A stretch of DNA of 64,000 nt from assembly GCF_024868665.1 (NCBI RefSeq), contig NC_079899.1, positions 25,173,376 to 25,237,375 on the forward strand, given 5' to 3'. How positions within the stretch are numbered: position 1 is the stretch's first letter; each line of letters opens with the position of its first letter. A program made the translations under genes and the position numbers. The DNA comes from Triplophysa rosa (taxonomy: Eukaryota > Chordata > Actinopteri > Cypriniformes > Nemacheilidae). Of the stretch, positions 35,035-64,000 are shown in pieces. Below the pieces are notes generated by a model that was not told the origin of the DNA, searched no databases, and saw only the letters and a list, made by a program, of their open reading frames with translations.

Positions 35035-36041
35035 GTTTTTAAACATCATTACAGAATTTGTGATCTGCATTAAACCTATCCAAGTGTACACTAGGGCAGC
35101 GAGTATTGAACACAAACATTTGGAGCGGTGTTAGGCAGCAGTTGGGGGTTAGATGTCCTGTTCTGTTCAAAGCCATTAAAGTGATAAACTGTTATTTATC
35201 AATACACATACATTTTATAGCATCGACATATTAAATCTGTTATTTGTGCTGTATTAAGCCAGAGAACAAGATACATCAGCAGATGTGTCAAAAATAAACA
35301 GATATCTAAAAATGACTCTTTCACATCCGCAGCTCTTCGTGCCAGAACGGAGGAACCTGTGTGGACAGCAGTGGATCTGACAACAGTTCTTGCATCTGTC
35401 CATCTGGATTCACCGGACGTTTCTGTGAGATTAACGTCTGTGATCCCAACCCATGTGAGAATGACGGCATTTGCAGCCGTCGTGACCTGACGTTCACCTG
35501 CATCTGTCCGCCGGCTTTCTCAGGCCCCGTTTGCAGCTTCAGACTGTGTTCCAGCGTTCGGTGCATCAACGGAGGGACCTGCTTCGATCATACAGACAGT
35601 CCGATCCGATGCGTCTGTCCACCTGGATTCACCGGCTCATCGTGTGAACTTCATGTCAACAAGCTCAAGGTCAAACCCAGATTTAAAGCAGCAGTCCCCG
35701 GTCACACTTTCCACAGATCGCATCGACCAGCTGATCGTGAGCTTCTAAAAATCACCATGAAGGAGACGGTCGGAGCGTCCGGTTCTCTGGCCACACAGAG
35801 TCAAGTCGTCTGTTTGACCGTTCTGGGTCTGCTCACCTGTCTGGTAGTACTTGTCACAACGGGCATTATTTTTTTTAATCGATGTGAGACGTGGATGGCT
35901 AATGTGAAGTACAGTCAGCTGGTGCGTCAACGGAGGGATTTTCTCCTGAGAGCCGGCGACGGTGAGGACCACACGATCAACGTCATCATACCTGAGAAGA
36001 TCAAACTGAGTAACTATGGGCAGGGTTATACGAGCATGTGA
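34102..36041 (+). CDS. dlk1: Delta-like non-canonical Notch ligand 1 (exon 1 out of frame)
   Basis: Single-pass membrane protein with EGF repeats; in mammals it modulates Notch signalling, inhibits adipogenesis and is imprinted. Exons: 34102-34167, 34303-34354, 34557-34687, 34832-34970, 35333-36041. Six EGF-like repeats precede a transmembrane segment (VVCLTVLGLLTCLVVLVTTG) and a short tail with CETWMANVKYSQLVRQRRDF and NVIIPEKI, diagnostic of DLK1 rather than DLK2. Length about 365 against 383 in human. Oddities: exon 1 (66 bases) ends in phase 0, but exon 2 needs phase 1. ATG 34102 gives MNVFLVLG and the other frame gives ITCALLFCTSVSTQ, together a normal signal peptide if one base were restored near the GGG at 34122. 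The exon 2 donor lies in a GT/GC run; only 34354 keeps frame, and it leaves EGF1 lacking one cysteine. Candidate AATAAA at 36294-36299. Confidence 0.92.
34984..35032. repeat. (GCAC)n/(CA)n microsatellite in dlk1 intron 4
   Basis: CGCA-rich tetranucleotide run starting 14 bases after the exon 4 donor. Confidence 0.9.
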
Positions 36042-36106
36042 AGCTGCATCAATTGGGTTCATAAATCTTATAGATTTCACATATGAGTATTATTATTTAG
36101 CATATA

Positions 36107-36258
36107 CACTGTACAACATTACGGCCTCAACTCAATTTTTTTAATGAGCTACAGTTTAGTCAATTTAAGGAACAGTCTGTTGGCATCATTTGCATTTGTG
36201 CTCATTTAAACAGTCACTACAAAATCTTGAGTTGAGGCCTGATTTTTTTGTACAGCGT
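36107..36258. mobile_element. Small MITE with GGCCTCAACTCAA inverted ends
   Basis: Left end ACTGTACAACATTACGGCCT then CAACTCAA; right end TTGAGTTGAGGCCTGATTT then TTTTGTACAGCG. About 150 bp, in the dlk1 3' UTR region just before the candidate polyadenylation signal. Confidence 0.7.
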
Positions 36259-36312
36259 AAGCCTTGAATTTGAGTGTTTCTGTATTATAAGAAAATAAAA
36301 TCTGGGAAATAA

Positions 36313-36423
36313 AGGGAAACAAAATTCTGTCATCATTTATTCACCCCCATGTGGTTATAAATCTGTATGACTCTTTCTTCAGGAGAACACGAAAGAAGAT
36401 ATTTTGAGAAATGTCTCAGTGGA
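36313..36423. mobile_element. Decayed TTAA-family MITE half
   Basis: ATTCTGTCATCATTTATTCA followed by GAGAACACGAAAGAAGATAT and TTTTGAGAAATGTCTCAGT, left-arm landmarks only. Confidence 0.6.
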
Positions 36424-37880
36424 CATAAAATTGGCTACCTGCCAACAGACACTGAATGCTGTGTGTTGTGAATGTATTTTTAACTCTTATGACCTTGCCA
36501 TGAACAATATGTGTTGGCCTTCATGTGGCGCTGCACAGAACAGCGATCAGCGAACACATGCTTTGTTTTTTTAACATTAAATAAAAGAAAAGCTTTTTTA
36601 CTTCCACAGCCGCTAGAACACCTGGATTATCGTGGGTATATTTATTTATTTAGGATTGTGTTGTTAAAATGATGGTTTATTTTGCGCGTGGTTGAATTTC
36701 TCTCGTGCGGTCTTTGCTGCCATCTAGCGGTTACACATTAACACAGTCCGACGTGTTTGAGCTTCACTTTACATTATTTCATTTTACACACACCTACTGT
36801 ACAAACTAAATGTTAAATAATGTCTTTAAATCACTTTGTATGATCGACTGAATGTGAACATACACAAATGTAATTGTGTGCATCACTTATATTTACACTG
36901 TTCATTGACAATTTACTGTGCTGTTGTAAGCATGAGGAAACAAATGACGTTGTAACCCATAACACAGTTGACAGAGAACTTCCAGGTGGGTGACGATGAG
37001 AATAACAAACCATGGTAACCAGTTAACCATCAGTGAGGACAGACACAACGACACAGACGGAGAATTTTTAGGCCTTTTCATTTGTTTTTTTACTTCATTG
37101 CAATCCAGATAACTCTTAGTGTTGTGAAATCATATTAGATCAGTTTAATTCACATGTGTGAATGGTCATGTAGGCCTACTACTGCAGGTGGTTTTATTTA
37201 GTTTACATTTATTTAGGTATATATTTTTTGAGTTGTGTACGTTATATATCAATGCGTAGAGGGCCTTACAAACATCTTATTTTCATGCAAACATTTCATT
37301 TTATTATGTTATTTACTGTATTTGTATTTTTCATATTGTACATTTAATGCAGCACATTAATTTAACATAACGTTATTGTTTGCTGTTATGGTGATCTTGT
37401 ATATTTCTTGTCATCATTACTTGTTTTCTGTATAATGGATATACTGTAACTAAACACGTTCATGACAATAAAGTACCTTTTAATAGTAGTAATACAACTT
37501 TTACAGCATCTTTGTATTGAAAACAATAAGAGACCATTTTTTGTTTGAATAATTCTTTAATGATTCTGAACATATACAAATATCTCATCCATCACAAGAC
37601 AGAGATTTAAATAATCATGTAAATTAACCATATATTCATATCAACAATACAAAAAAACAACAAATTAAATCAATAACAGTGTATTTACAGTCATAACATG
37701 TAATGAAAATGCCTGTACGAGACTTCGTGACGCTGTGTGATGTCACACGGGTTGAGGTCTGTATGATCAAGACCGCTTTTTTGTTTCAAGCAAAACAAAA
37801 AACAAATGTGCAAACAGTTCATGTCATTTTTTCCCAAAAGATAATGCAGACTTGTGGCACAACAATCAGTTGAGTCGAGT
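36424..37880. other. dlk1-cep170b intergenic interval, no gene seen
   Basis: AT-rich. Nothing that resembles a microRNA cluster, a retrotransposon-derived gene or a further exon was recognised. The right part probably includes the cep170b 3' UTR on the minus strand. Confidence 0.45.
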
Positions 37881-37886
37881 TTTATT
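37881..37886 (-). terminator. Candidate polyadenylation signal, cep170b
   Basis: TTTATT on the plus strand (AATAAA on the minus strand) about 90 bases past the cep170b stop. A longer 3' UTR reaching about 37540 is equally possible. Confidence 0.35.
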
Positions 37887-37972
37887 TCATAAAAGTGTCG
37901 ATGCAGATTTACATTTATGTGCCAAAAGCTTTAAATCAACAACAAAGTGACTAGTGATGATTTCAGCAGCTG

Positions 37973-54317
<16,345 letters not shown>

Positions 54318-55249
54318 TCAGCATGCTGCACGAGATATGAGAGGAACACGATCAGGGAACTGACCAATTATATATAACAAAATTACATAATAAACCACAA
54401 TATATTCATTTTACAGACAATGTTTAGAGTTTAGAAGTTTTAAATGAGAAATTGCATGAAATATTCGTACCATACAAATGAAAGTCACACCGCACATAAA
54501 TGCAGAAAAATGACACTTAACCCCTAAACGTACAGTGACAGTGGGGTCCAAAAGTCACAAACAATAGAAAAGAAGACAGAGAAATATTTATTGAGCACTT
54601 TTTCAAGGTCACTAACCAAAGTAAATCAGTGTACAAAATCCACCGAAGCATACAAGAACATAACATTAAAATCTAAAAAGCATATTTCCTTTAGTATATA
54701 ATAAGTAAGATATTTCTGTAATAATTAATAAAAATAACCCACTTTGTAACAACTGAAGACAGTGTCTATGTAAATGTATTAACCAGACATGACATCAGGT
54801 CTGTACCAAAATCAACAAACCAAAATAAAAACTCTTTTAAACATTTAAACACTTGACCTAAAACCTTAAACGTCACAAGTCCAGGGCCTTGAAAAACGAA
54901 CCGACACTTTGACATGTTAAAGTTTTTCCTCAAAACTTTCAGACTACAGCACAAAACAGACGTTACAGGTTAAATCAAACATCTTTACATCCCAAGTCAC
55001 ATTATCTCACAAACACAACACACGTCTAAAACAAACCTCTTAAATAGCTCGATCAAATAATAAACTAAACTTCACATAACACGTCCTGATGTTCCTGAGG
55101 TAAATTCGATCATCCATACGGACGAGAATCAAACTTCGACGATTGCAACACGACAACACAAGCAACGGAACACTTTGGAACATTAAAAACACCATTTCAA
55201 TCACACACAAAACACTTTAAAACACAAAAAACACACATTAGACAAACTT

Positions 55250-55690
55250 TAAAGTGCGCGCGAGCTGTCACCTCACAGCGTCCCGTCGCGCGACTCCAAA
55301 AGCATCAAAACCATTGATCACGTAAACGACACGACTCACACAATGTCGCCAAATCAACGCAATTTTGTTGTTTATAATCGCGACATCCGCGCGTTCAGCA
55401 GCTGTGACAGAAATACGGGCAGGTAAACACACACCTTAAACTAAGGTGAAAAGTGTCCCGGACGGCTCCAGCTCAACCGGAAATGAGAGCAGAGTTTATT
55501 CCCGAACATCCACGCGAGCTTTAAGAAACGCAGACACGGATTTTAACGGCTGCTTGAGGGAATCCCAGGTCAGAAATCACGTATCCCGGTTTATGGGCTG
55601 TTAGTCCCGGTGGAGAGAGACTTTAATTCGCGTTAATCCGCCTGTGTGTGAGAGTCTGTCAGGCCGGTCCTCCGGTGACGTCAGAGCCGC
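55250..55690 (-). promoter_or_regulatory. CpG-rich probable cep170b promoter with a perfect CRE
   Basis: A CG-dense patch in otherwise AT-rich DNA, about 1-1.4 kb upstream of the cep170b start codon. It contains a perfect palindromic cAMP-response element TGACGTCA at 55676-55683. The cep170b 5' UTR exon is expected here; I could not fix its donor. Confidence 0.55.
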
Positions 55691-57508
55691 CTCAGCCTGA
55701 AACTCAAGCCAGAAAAACAAGATCAACACAAAACACTTTAAATTACTAAACTAAACAACATCAACACAAAGCACTTTTAATGACTGCAACGCACTTTTAA
55801 TGAGTGCAACGCATAACAAAAGACACATCCGACGTTTCACTTAAATGCAGAGTTGAGCGCATTCCAGTGCATCCCTTTCAATCACAAATACCATTATTAA
55901 CCATCAGCTGTTCACTCCAAAACGATTACAAAATTTCTTTATGATTATGTAGTGTGTTTTAGGCAGTATTCCAGCAGGGTTTTATGGTGTGTTCAGGTTC
56001 CCATTCGTCAGGTAACATTCCATAACTATTTTAACCAGAACGACGAGTAAGATTGATTTATCCTCACATCCCTCCGAATGAAGTTATCTAGTGTGTGACG
56101 TTCTGTCAAACTTGCAGAGAAAGGCAGATAGGATTGGCTGTAATACACAATATTATAATTATATTTAATAAATAAAAAATAAAAAAATACTATAAAACGT
56201 TTTTTATAGATCAACTTTTTGTTAAAAAGTGTGAAAACTGCCCAATAAAATGTTTGTGTGGTTCTCATGTTCCCCGTTAGATGGCGCTGTAAGATAAAGG
56301 AAGCACATGAGCTCTTGAACTTTTCCAAAAACACAATGCAGTTAAAAAATCTTATTACAGCAGTGTAAAATCAGCAATAATGGGTATAAAGTAATAAAAT
56401 TAAAAACAACAAAAGAGCAACAACATAATTTCTGTCGAATCCAGACACACACAAAGTGTATAAAATCACTTTTTTTTTTTGAGAACTGGTCATTAATCTC
56501 GTAAACTCTGAATTCCCACTTCTTTACACAACTTTTATAAAATCACCACAAAAATTATTTTAAAAAATCACATTCTATTTTAGGACAAGTGTGAAATAAA
56601 CGTTATAGGACCATTTTGAAGCATCACATCCTATTAAGTGTAAAAAAATACCATGACACATTATCAAATCAGTGAATACAGTGAAAAAGTATTTGTGATA
56701 ATAGTCAATACTGGGTGCAGAAACTGATGCAAAAACTAACCAAATAACATTTCAAGACTTTCTCCGTATAGAACTCGTCTTTGATGTCAAACTTGAGTGT
56801 AAACAAGTTGCTTAATATTCCCATTTCATTTGCTAAATGATTAAATGTAATATAATGTTTGTGAAAACAGATTAATGATTTATCATATTCAAGTTGAGAA
56901 AGCAGAAAGAAACAACCTTATCTTTGTGTATCAGGTGATACAGAGAGGAGAAAAGCTGAAACTTTGTTTTCTTTTGAACTGTGGGTGAATTGTCTGCAAT
57001 TCTGCATGCTGTCAGGTGTAAAGTTTCCTCTGGGTGGTGTCATGCACACTGTCCAGCTGTGAGGGTTTGTAAGCAACATCTGTCCCACAGAATCAACCAT
57101 CTGCTGCAGACCAGCAGAGAAAAACTACAACACATCTGACCGACTGCACTGTAAACCAGCAGCATAACATAAACATCACGGCTACCATTCATCACAGCTT
57201 GGCTTTTGACCATACAAATTCAACTTTCAGATGTATATTTTTACTTTTGTTATGGACATGATGTGATCTCAGATTTAATCACTTATTGAGCAGAGACGTG
57301 CTCTTAAATTTGTAAATGATTATACTGAAAAATATATATATTTGTTAGGCTACTTTAAAAAAACGGGTAAAAAAATTCTATAGACTTTGAGCTAACAGAG
57401 TCATGTGTAAGTATCACAGAGATTTTTTCACTTGTAACTGACCACAGTGAGTTTTGCATAAGTAAAATTACACAAAAAGTTATATTAATGTATGTTTAAC
57501 ATATATTA

Positions 57509-57545
<37 letters not shown>

Positions 57546-57575
57546 AATCAAAAGGTTTTAATTTTTAGCCAAAAT
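55691..57575. other. cep170b-akt1 intergenic interval, no gene seen
   Basis: AT-rich with no exon recognised. Contains a CA microsatellite at 57512-57541 just beyond the probable akt1 3' end. Confidence 0.45.
57512..57541. repeat. (CA)n microsatellite
   Basis: Fifteen CA units. Confidence 0.95.
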
Positions 57576-57581
57576 TTTATT
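57576..57581 (-). terminator. Candidate distal polyadenylation signal, akt1
   Basis: TTTATT on the plus strand (AATAAA on the minus strand) about 1.66 kb beyond the akt1 stop, after AT-rich, frame-free DNA that looks like a long 3' UTR. Nearer sites could also be used. Confidence 0.3.
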
Positions 57582-59244
57582 TATAATCAATTCAGTGGAA
57601 AAATCTAAACTATAAAAAGCTCAAAAGTGTATACAAACTTTATATTATTTGTATCCTAAAGCTGATGTTCTTTAGTTTGTGTTAAAAAAGACTGCAGAAA
57701 AAAACTGAGGATTAAAAAATTACAAATATTTCCCCATTTAAAAAGATGACAGAACAGTATGAAAGAGCATAAATCGTATGAAACAACAGACTGAAAAATA
57801 CGTTTTGCATATAAAATAAGTTGCAGTATATAAAAATGAGGGAGAACAGGGTTTACATTCATTCATGTACAATGACCAACGTTTGTGTGTTGACAATATA
57901 AAAAATGACCAAAGAAATGCATTTTTGTGGTCATACTGCAAGATGCCTTAAAACAATTTAATGGTTTTTACACCGTTTCACTCTCATGTGTAGAAATGTG
58001 TTATTAAATAACAGTCAAGAGTCATCAGATGAAATGTACAAATGTATCAGCATGATCTGTGTAAACAAAGTTTATACTGCACAGTAAATTACATCATTTC
58101 TAGCTGTTAATATATAAATAATAAAAAATGAAGAAATTTTCAAATAACTGCAATGTTTCTGGTCTCTTGTAACTCTTCACCACTCCCCTTTTTGAAAGTT
58201 AAAAAAAACTCATTGAGAAGCAAAAAAAACAAGAACCGCAATGAAAAAAACAACAAATAAGGATAATGAGATTGAGAAATGAATTAATACAGAATCAATG
58301 TGTGAATCCCATGAAAACACATTCAGGTCACAGTCAAGCTTTTATCCAGGCCACTTACACTTCATTTAAGATAGTTTTAATAAACGTGAATTCCTTGGGA
58401 TTTAAACCCATGACCTCAGCGTTACAAGCAAAATAATATTAAATCATTTATTTTGCCTATTTTTGGATCACATTTTAAAATTATTATGATTACAATATGT
58501 GGGTGAGGGGGTTTGCATTTGTCACAATACAAAAAATAGAATAAAAAAACAATGGACTTATTGTTTCAACAAAAGAATGTGTATTTCTTTCTATTATTTC
58601 TTGGACATGTTTTAAATGTTTATGAGAAACAATCTTGACCGTTGGGTGAAAGTTTAAAAAGATACTTTTTTTTAGAGGAATTCAGTCATTATTCATGTGA
58701 ATTATATTATATTATACAGTACTGCACATTCAATGCAAATATTTACTAAAGCAAGGAACATTTAGACCAGAAGTACTTTAGGGGTAAAGAATCATACAAT
58801 TACACATTTACAATTGCTTTCACAGCACTTTTTGATAGGCGTCAATCAGTCAATTCACATCATCGTTATTTAAAAAAAAGTAAGAAGGATAAAAAAGGGA
58901 TTTGGCATTAAATTAGCCATTCCATTTCAATATTCATAAGGGTATCATGGCAGATAAAAAAAGCGCTACATAATGTATTTTCAATCTATATTACAACTGA
59001 TGATTTTGATAGGTAGACTGGAAATGTTATAGTGTTCCCTCTCAAATCCTCAGAAAAACATTGATAACACAGAAGGCCACAGAAAGTCGAACCAAAAGAC
59101 ATATGTGAAAAACAAACCGGTAAATCAGTCTGGTGTATATGAGCAGTTTCTGCGCTCGTGGTTTTACATTGAAATGTGCAACTTCCATCTAAAATGTCTG
59201 ATGAGGGATGAAGGAGGCAAACCAGAGGCACATGATGTGATGTT

Positions 59245-60589
<1,345 letters not shown>

Positions 60590-61130
60590 TCAATAAACGT
60601 ATCTTTAAAGTGCTCAATAAGAGTAAGACCTGAAAAGCGTATTGATAAAGTAAACAGGGTGGGCTACATCATCGAGGATTAAAATGTTCAACATCATGAT
60701 AACATGACTGAACTGAGACTCCTAAAATAACTCCCCGAGCAGCTGAGAGGTTCATTCAATTTAACGATGGACTGACAGAGAAATGAATGTCTGGAATTCA
60801 AACACACCACTGCATATAAACGCATGCATCATCATGCACTGTAATTCTGCTTTTGTATCAAAAATGTGCTGTATTTTATTCAAGTAAAATACACTGAAAA
60901 TACTGTTGCGCGTAGGTACAGGGATCGTTCTCAGAACATTCTCTAAACGTTCCCTCAAAGTTGTTCTTGCAGTAACGTTAAAATAGCATTTCCGTCTTAC
61001 ATTGGTAAATCTATATCTTACGTTGTCGGAATGTTTATAAAACATTCAAAAATAACGTTTTCATAACGTCAGCAAAACGTTCATAGAACGTATTTGGTTT
61101 TTCCATACAGTATGTAAGAATAACGAAGTC

Positions 61131-61159
61131 GTCTCTCTCTCTCTCTCTCTCTCTCTCTT
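61131..61159. repeat. (TC)n microsatellite
   Basis: About 14 TC units in the akt1 intron. Confidence 0.9.
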
Positions 61160-61324
61160 AATTTTTTAAATGAAAGGTGCTTTACTGGTGTGATTGTTTA
61201 GTTACAATATTGCCAAAACAATGCACATAAAACAAATAATGACAAGAAATATTTCATATCACAATCAGAAGAAACAATAAAGTGACATCACATGCTTGGT
61301 GCACAGGTTTCTCTCTCTCTTTTA

Positions 61325-61407
<83 letters not shown>

Positions 61408-61408
61408 T
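61325..61408. repeat. (CTTT)n tetranucleotide microsatellite
   Basis: About 20 uninterrupted CTTT units; on the minus strand this reads as a Lys/Glu-rich false open frame. Confidence 0.95.
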
Positions 61409-62903
61409 TGTAAAGAGGCTCAAGATTATTTAAGCACAAGTTTTAAGCTCAAAGCTTCTTAAGATGACGGAGAAACACAAATGTTTGTGTACGTAACACC
61501 TGACGTGTGTTTGTGACCCTGACGGTCGGGTGGACACAGTGTGTTTGTTGCCGGTGTGTGTTAGTGGAACAGGGGCGGGTCAGAATGACTCAGTCCGTGC
61601 TCTCAGTGGAAAGCCGATGCCTCTGAACTGCTTGAATTACCGACCGCTGTCTATTTCCAGAGCTGCTGTCGTGTGGCTCGCCGAGAGTGAGACAGCTGGG
61701 TTTGCAGCTGCCCCATATATACAGAAGAACAGCACAGCTGTGAAGCTGCCAGGAACGGAGGAGCCAAAGCTGAGCCCTCACCCACGTAAGCAGACCCGAG
61801 GCGGGCGTACGGTTACACCGGACCTCTGGCTGGGGCATCAGGAACAGAGATGTCAGATGTTCCAGAGGGTTCAGCGCTCGCGTGAATGTGCAGATTGAGA
61901 CTCTTTCATTAACAGAAAGCTTTAGCCACTTGAGACAGAGAAATCACATATGAGATCTCTTTAGTATGTCAAATATTTCTTCTAGAAATCAATGAGATTA
62001 AATGGAGAGCGAATGGAAATGTGTCATCTGCGTCTCAGATATCTCTCCTGAGAAAGAGTCACAAATGTGTCTGTCATTACAGTTTGAGAAGAGATGTCGA
62101 CAATGTGTCAAAACTGATCTCAGATATGTCAAGTTCTGCGATCAAAAGTCAATATTACTGAAGATCTCAAACATTTTTCACACCTCCATACTCTTCAAAT
62201 TTCAGATTCAGGGGGCGACACAACAGTTTTCAACTAAAAACGGAACATGTTTTATGCATTTGTGATTCATGTCATCACATAAATTCTGACAGATGATGTC
62301 TGGAAGAAATAAAACGTCACGCCCATTTTTCCAAGTGTAAAACGCTTTCACCTCTATCCCTCTTTTTACATTCTCATGCCCCCCACCTCTCTCTTTTTCC
62401 CACCCGCTCCCTTATTTCTCTTTTCTCACTCTTCACCCTCTCTCTCTCTCTGGACTTCCAGACGTTCAGCATTCCAGAGCTGCACACACACAACAAGGTC
62501 ATTGTTTACAGCAGAACAACCTGTAACACTGCCTGGGCCCGACTCCAGAGAGGCCACACGTCTCTATGGCAACAGCCCCTGAAGTCTCTCGCACCCGGAC
62601 CGTGTTGTCATGTCAACATGAGGACTGAACTCAAACCGCCGGGACGGGGTGAGAGAGAGACAGGTGACACGGGCTACTCGCATGAAAGTTCTCACATCAA
62701 GGAAGAGCTCAACTTAAAACGATCAATAGGTTGTATTCAAAATGTAAAATTACGTTAGTTTTAAACATGAAAATGATGTGCAAGAATGAAAGAGTGAGTA
62801 AATTATAACAGAAATGATGTGGATTTGTGTGACTTACACACCTGGGCCAGATCCGGTTTTAAATTATATACAGTAGAAAAAAGTGCAGCTCTCAATCCTA
62901 TCA

Positions 62904-62916
62904 GCACACACACACA

Positions 62917-62994
<78 letters not shown>
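62904..62994. repeat. (CA)n/(CGCA)n compound microsatellite
   Basis: CA, then CGCA units, then CA again, ending in CAAA repeats. Confidence 0.95.
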
Positions 62995-62998
<4 letters not shown>

Positions 62999-63587
62999 AA
63001 CAAACAAAAACAAATCATTTTTGAGAGCAATTTTTTTTACCATAGTTTTATAGTGTTTTTACAAATTGGGGCATCCTCAATGGGATGTTTTTCTCAGAGT
63101 TGTCAGGTTTTGCTCACTTTTAGGTACAAATTGTGGTACAAAGTGGTTACACACACATGCACACAGCCCCCCACAAGAGGGCAGAGAGATGCTCGGTGAG
63201 GGGCAGCTGCTGAACGCTGCTGAAGCTCATGTTTCCGGCAGCTTTGCCACGCCTCTTTCCCAGCAAATTCCTAAACGGTTGGCTAAAAACAACGAGCCCT
63301 CAACTGTGTCAACACGGCCAGTGCTTCTCCAAAAACATTCCTCAGACTGAACACACACACGCAGCCCCCTCATGTAACTCTGTACTGACACCTGTCACAC
63401 CTGCACATGGTCACACTTTACACCATCAGTCCATCACTGGTTTTCAAAAGTTGCTTGATGATCATGTCATCAAAGATCAAATAAAAGTGCATTCAGAGGT
63501 CATCTGACTGCTCTCCTCCATCACATTGTGAAACAAATTATTATGTCAATTATCATTTCACTTCCCTTTTGTCCTCTCTTCTATACT

Positions 63588-64000
63588 ATAATGGACTAAT
63601 AGTAAACAATAGATTAGTTTTGATAGACTAATAGTAAACAATAGTTTAGTTTTGATAGACTAATAGTGAACAATAGTTTACTTTTGATAGACTAATAGTA
63701 AACAGTAGTTTAGTTTTGATAGACTAATAGTAAACAATAGTTTAGTTTTGATAGACTAATAGTAAACAATAGTTTAGTTTTGATAGACTAATAGTAAACA
63801 GTAGTTTAGTTTTGATAGACTAATATTAAACAATAGTTTAGTTTTGATAGACTAATAGTAAACAATAATTTAGTTTTGATAGACTAATAGTAAACAGTAG
63901 TTTAGTTTTGATAGACTAATATTAAGCAATAGTTTAGTTTTGATAGACTAATAGTAAACAATAGTTTAGTTTTGATAGACTAATAGTGAACAATAGTTTA
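63588..64000. repeat. 32-bp minisatellite running off the window
   Basis: Unit TAGTTTAGTTTTGATAGACT followed by AATAGTAAACAA. GATAGAC starts at 63622, 63654, 63686, 63718, 63750, 63782, 63814, 63846, 63878, 63910, 63942 and 63974, exactly 32 bases apart, with only scattered substitutions (GTGAAC, ATTAAGC, ACAGTAG). It continues beyond the right edge inside the akt1 intron. Confidence 0.97.

Noticed and set aside
61530..61898. 122-codon plus-strand open frame in the akt1 intron
   Set aside because: GC-rich patch but no domain, no start context or splice structure; more likely regulatory or neutral DNA.

Overview
This is eukaryotic genomic DNA from a ray-finned fish, most likely a cyprinid. 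The evidence is multi-exon genes with GT-AG introns, very dense CA/GT/CT microsatellites, palindromic TTAA-flanked MITEs, hAT-like relics, a Tc1/mariner-like relic, and proteins that align collinearly with vertebrate families. There is no bacterial gene organisation, operon or CRISPR array.

Layout of genes, which cover most of the window: 1-5.2 kb is repeat-rich intergenic DNA. It begins with what may be the 3' end of an upstream gene and ends in a 43-bp palindromic satellite and a CT tract. Then come slc25a47 (+, 5289-7023, mitochondrial carrier), wars1 (-, 7746-10098, cytosolic tryptophanyl-tRNA synthetase), wdr25 (+, 11232-15483, WD40 protein) and begain (-, 15885-20532, with a probable large 5' coding exon at 23887-25065). 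A ~9 kb intergenic interval with an RFX-like/TATA-like motif cluster and a decayed IS630/Tc1-type transposon follows. Next are dlk1 (+, 34102-36041, EGF-repeat transmembrane Notch-family protein), cep170b (-, 37973-54296, FHA-domain centrosomal/microtubule protein in 18 coding exons) and the 3' part of akt1 (-, 59245-60553, running off the right edge).

The order and alternating orientation slc25a47(+) wars1(-) wdr25(+) begain(-) dlk1(+) are the same as in human 14q32.2. The cep170b-akt1 pair belongs to human 14q32.33. Here the two blocks are joined directly after dlk1, with none of the imprinted MEG3/RTL1-type material that follows DLK1 in placental mammals. The genes do not form one pathway; the window is a conserved synteny block. 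Gene pairs are tail-to-tail (slc25a47/wars1, wdr25/begain, dlk1/cep170b) or head-to-head (wars1/wdr25, begain/dlk1).

Most notable observations: (1) intron 3 of cep170b looks like a minor-spliceosome (U12) AT-AC intron; (2) cep170b has an in-frame TAA inside its largest exon, with conserved-looking frame on both sides; (3) the dlk1 signal-peptide exon is one base out of frame, and the exon 2/3 junction in a GT/GC run leaves EGF1 one cysteine short, so this dlk1 copy is mutated or carries sequence errors; (4) a 43-bp satellite carries a GATATC-centred palindrome in most units; (5) RFX X-box-like motifs, including a tandem pair, lie in and near begain; (6) two MITE-like repeats sit within about 10 bases of splice donors. 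Exon coordinates were worked out by hand from splice consensus, reading phase and remembered family sequence. They are consistent in phase throughout except where stated.
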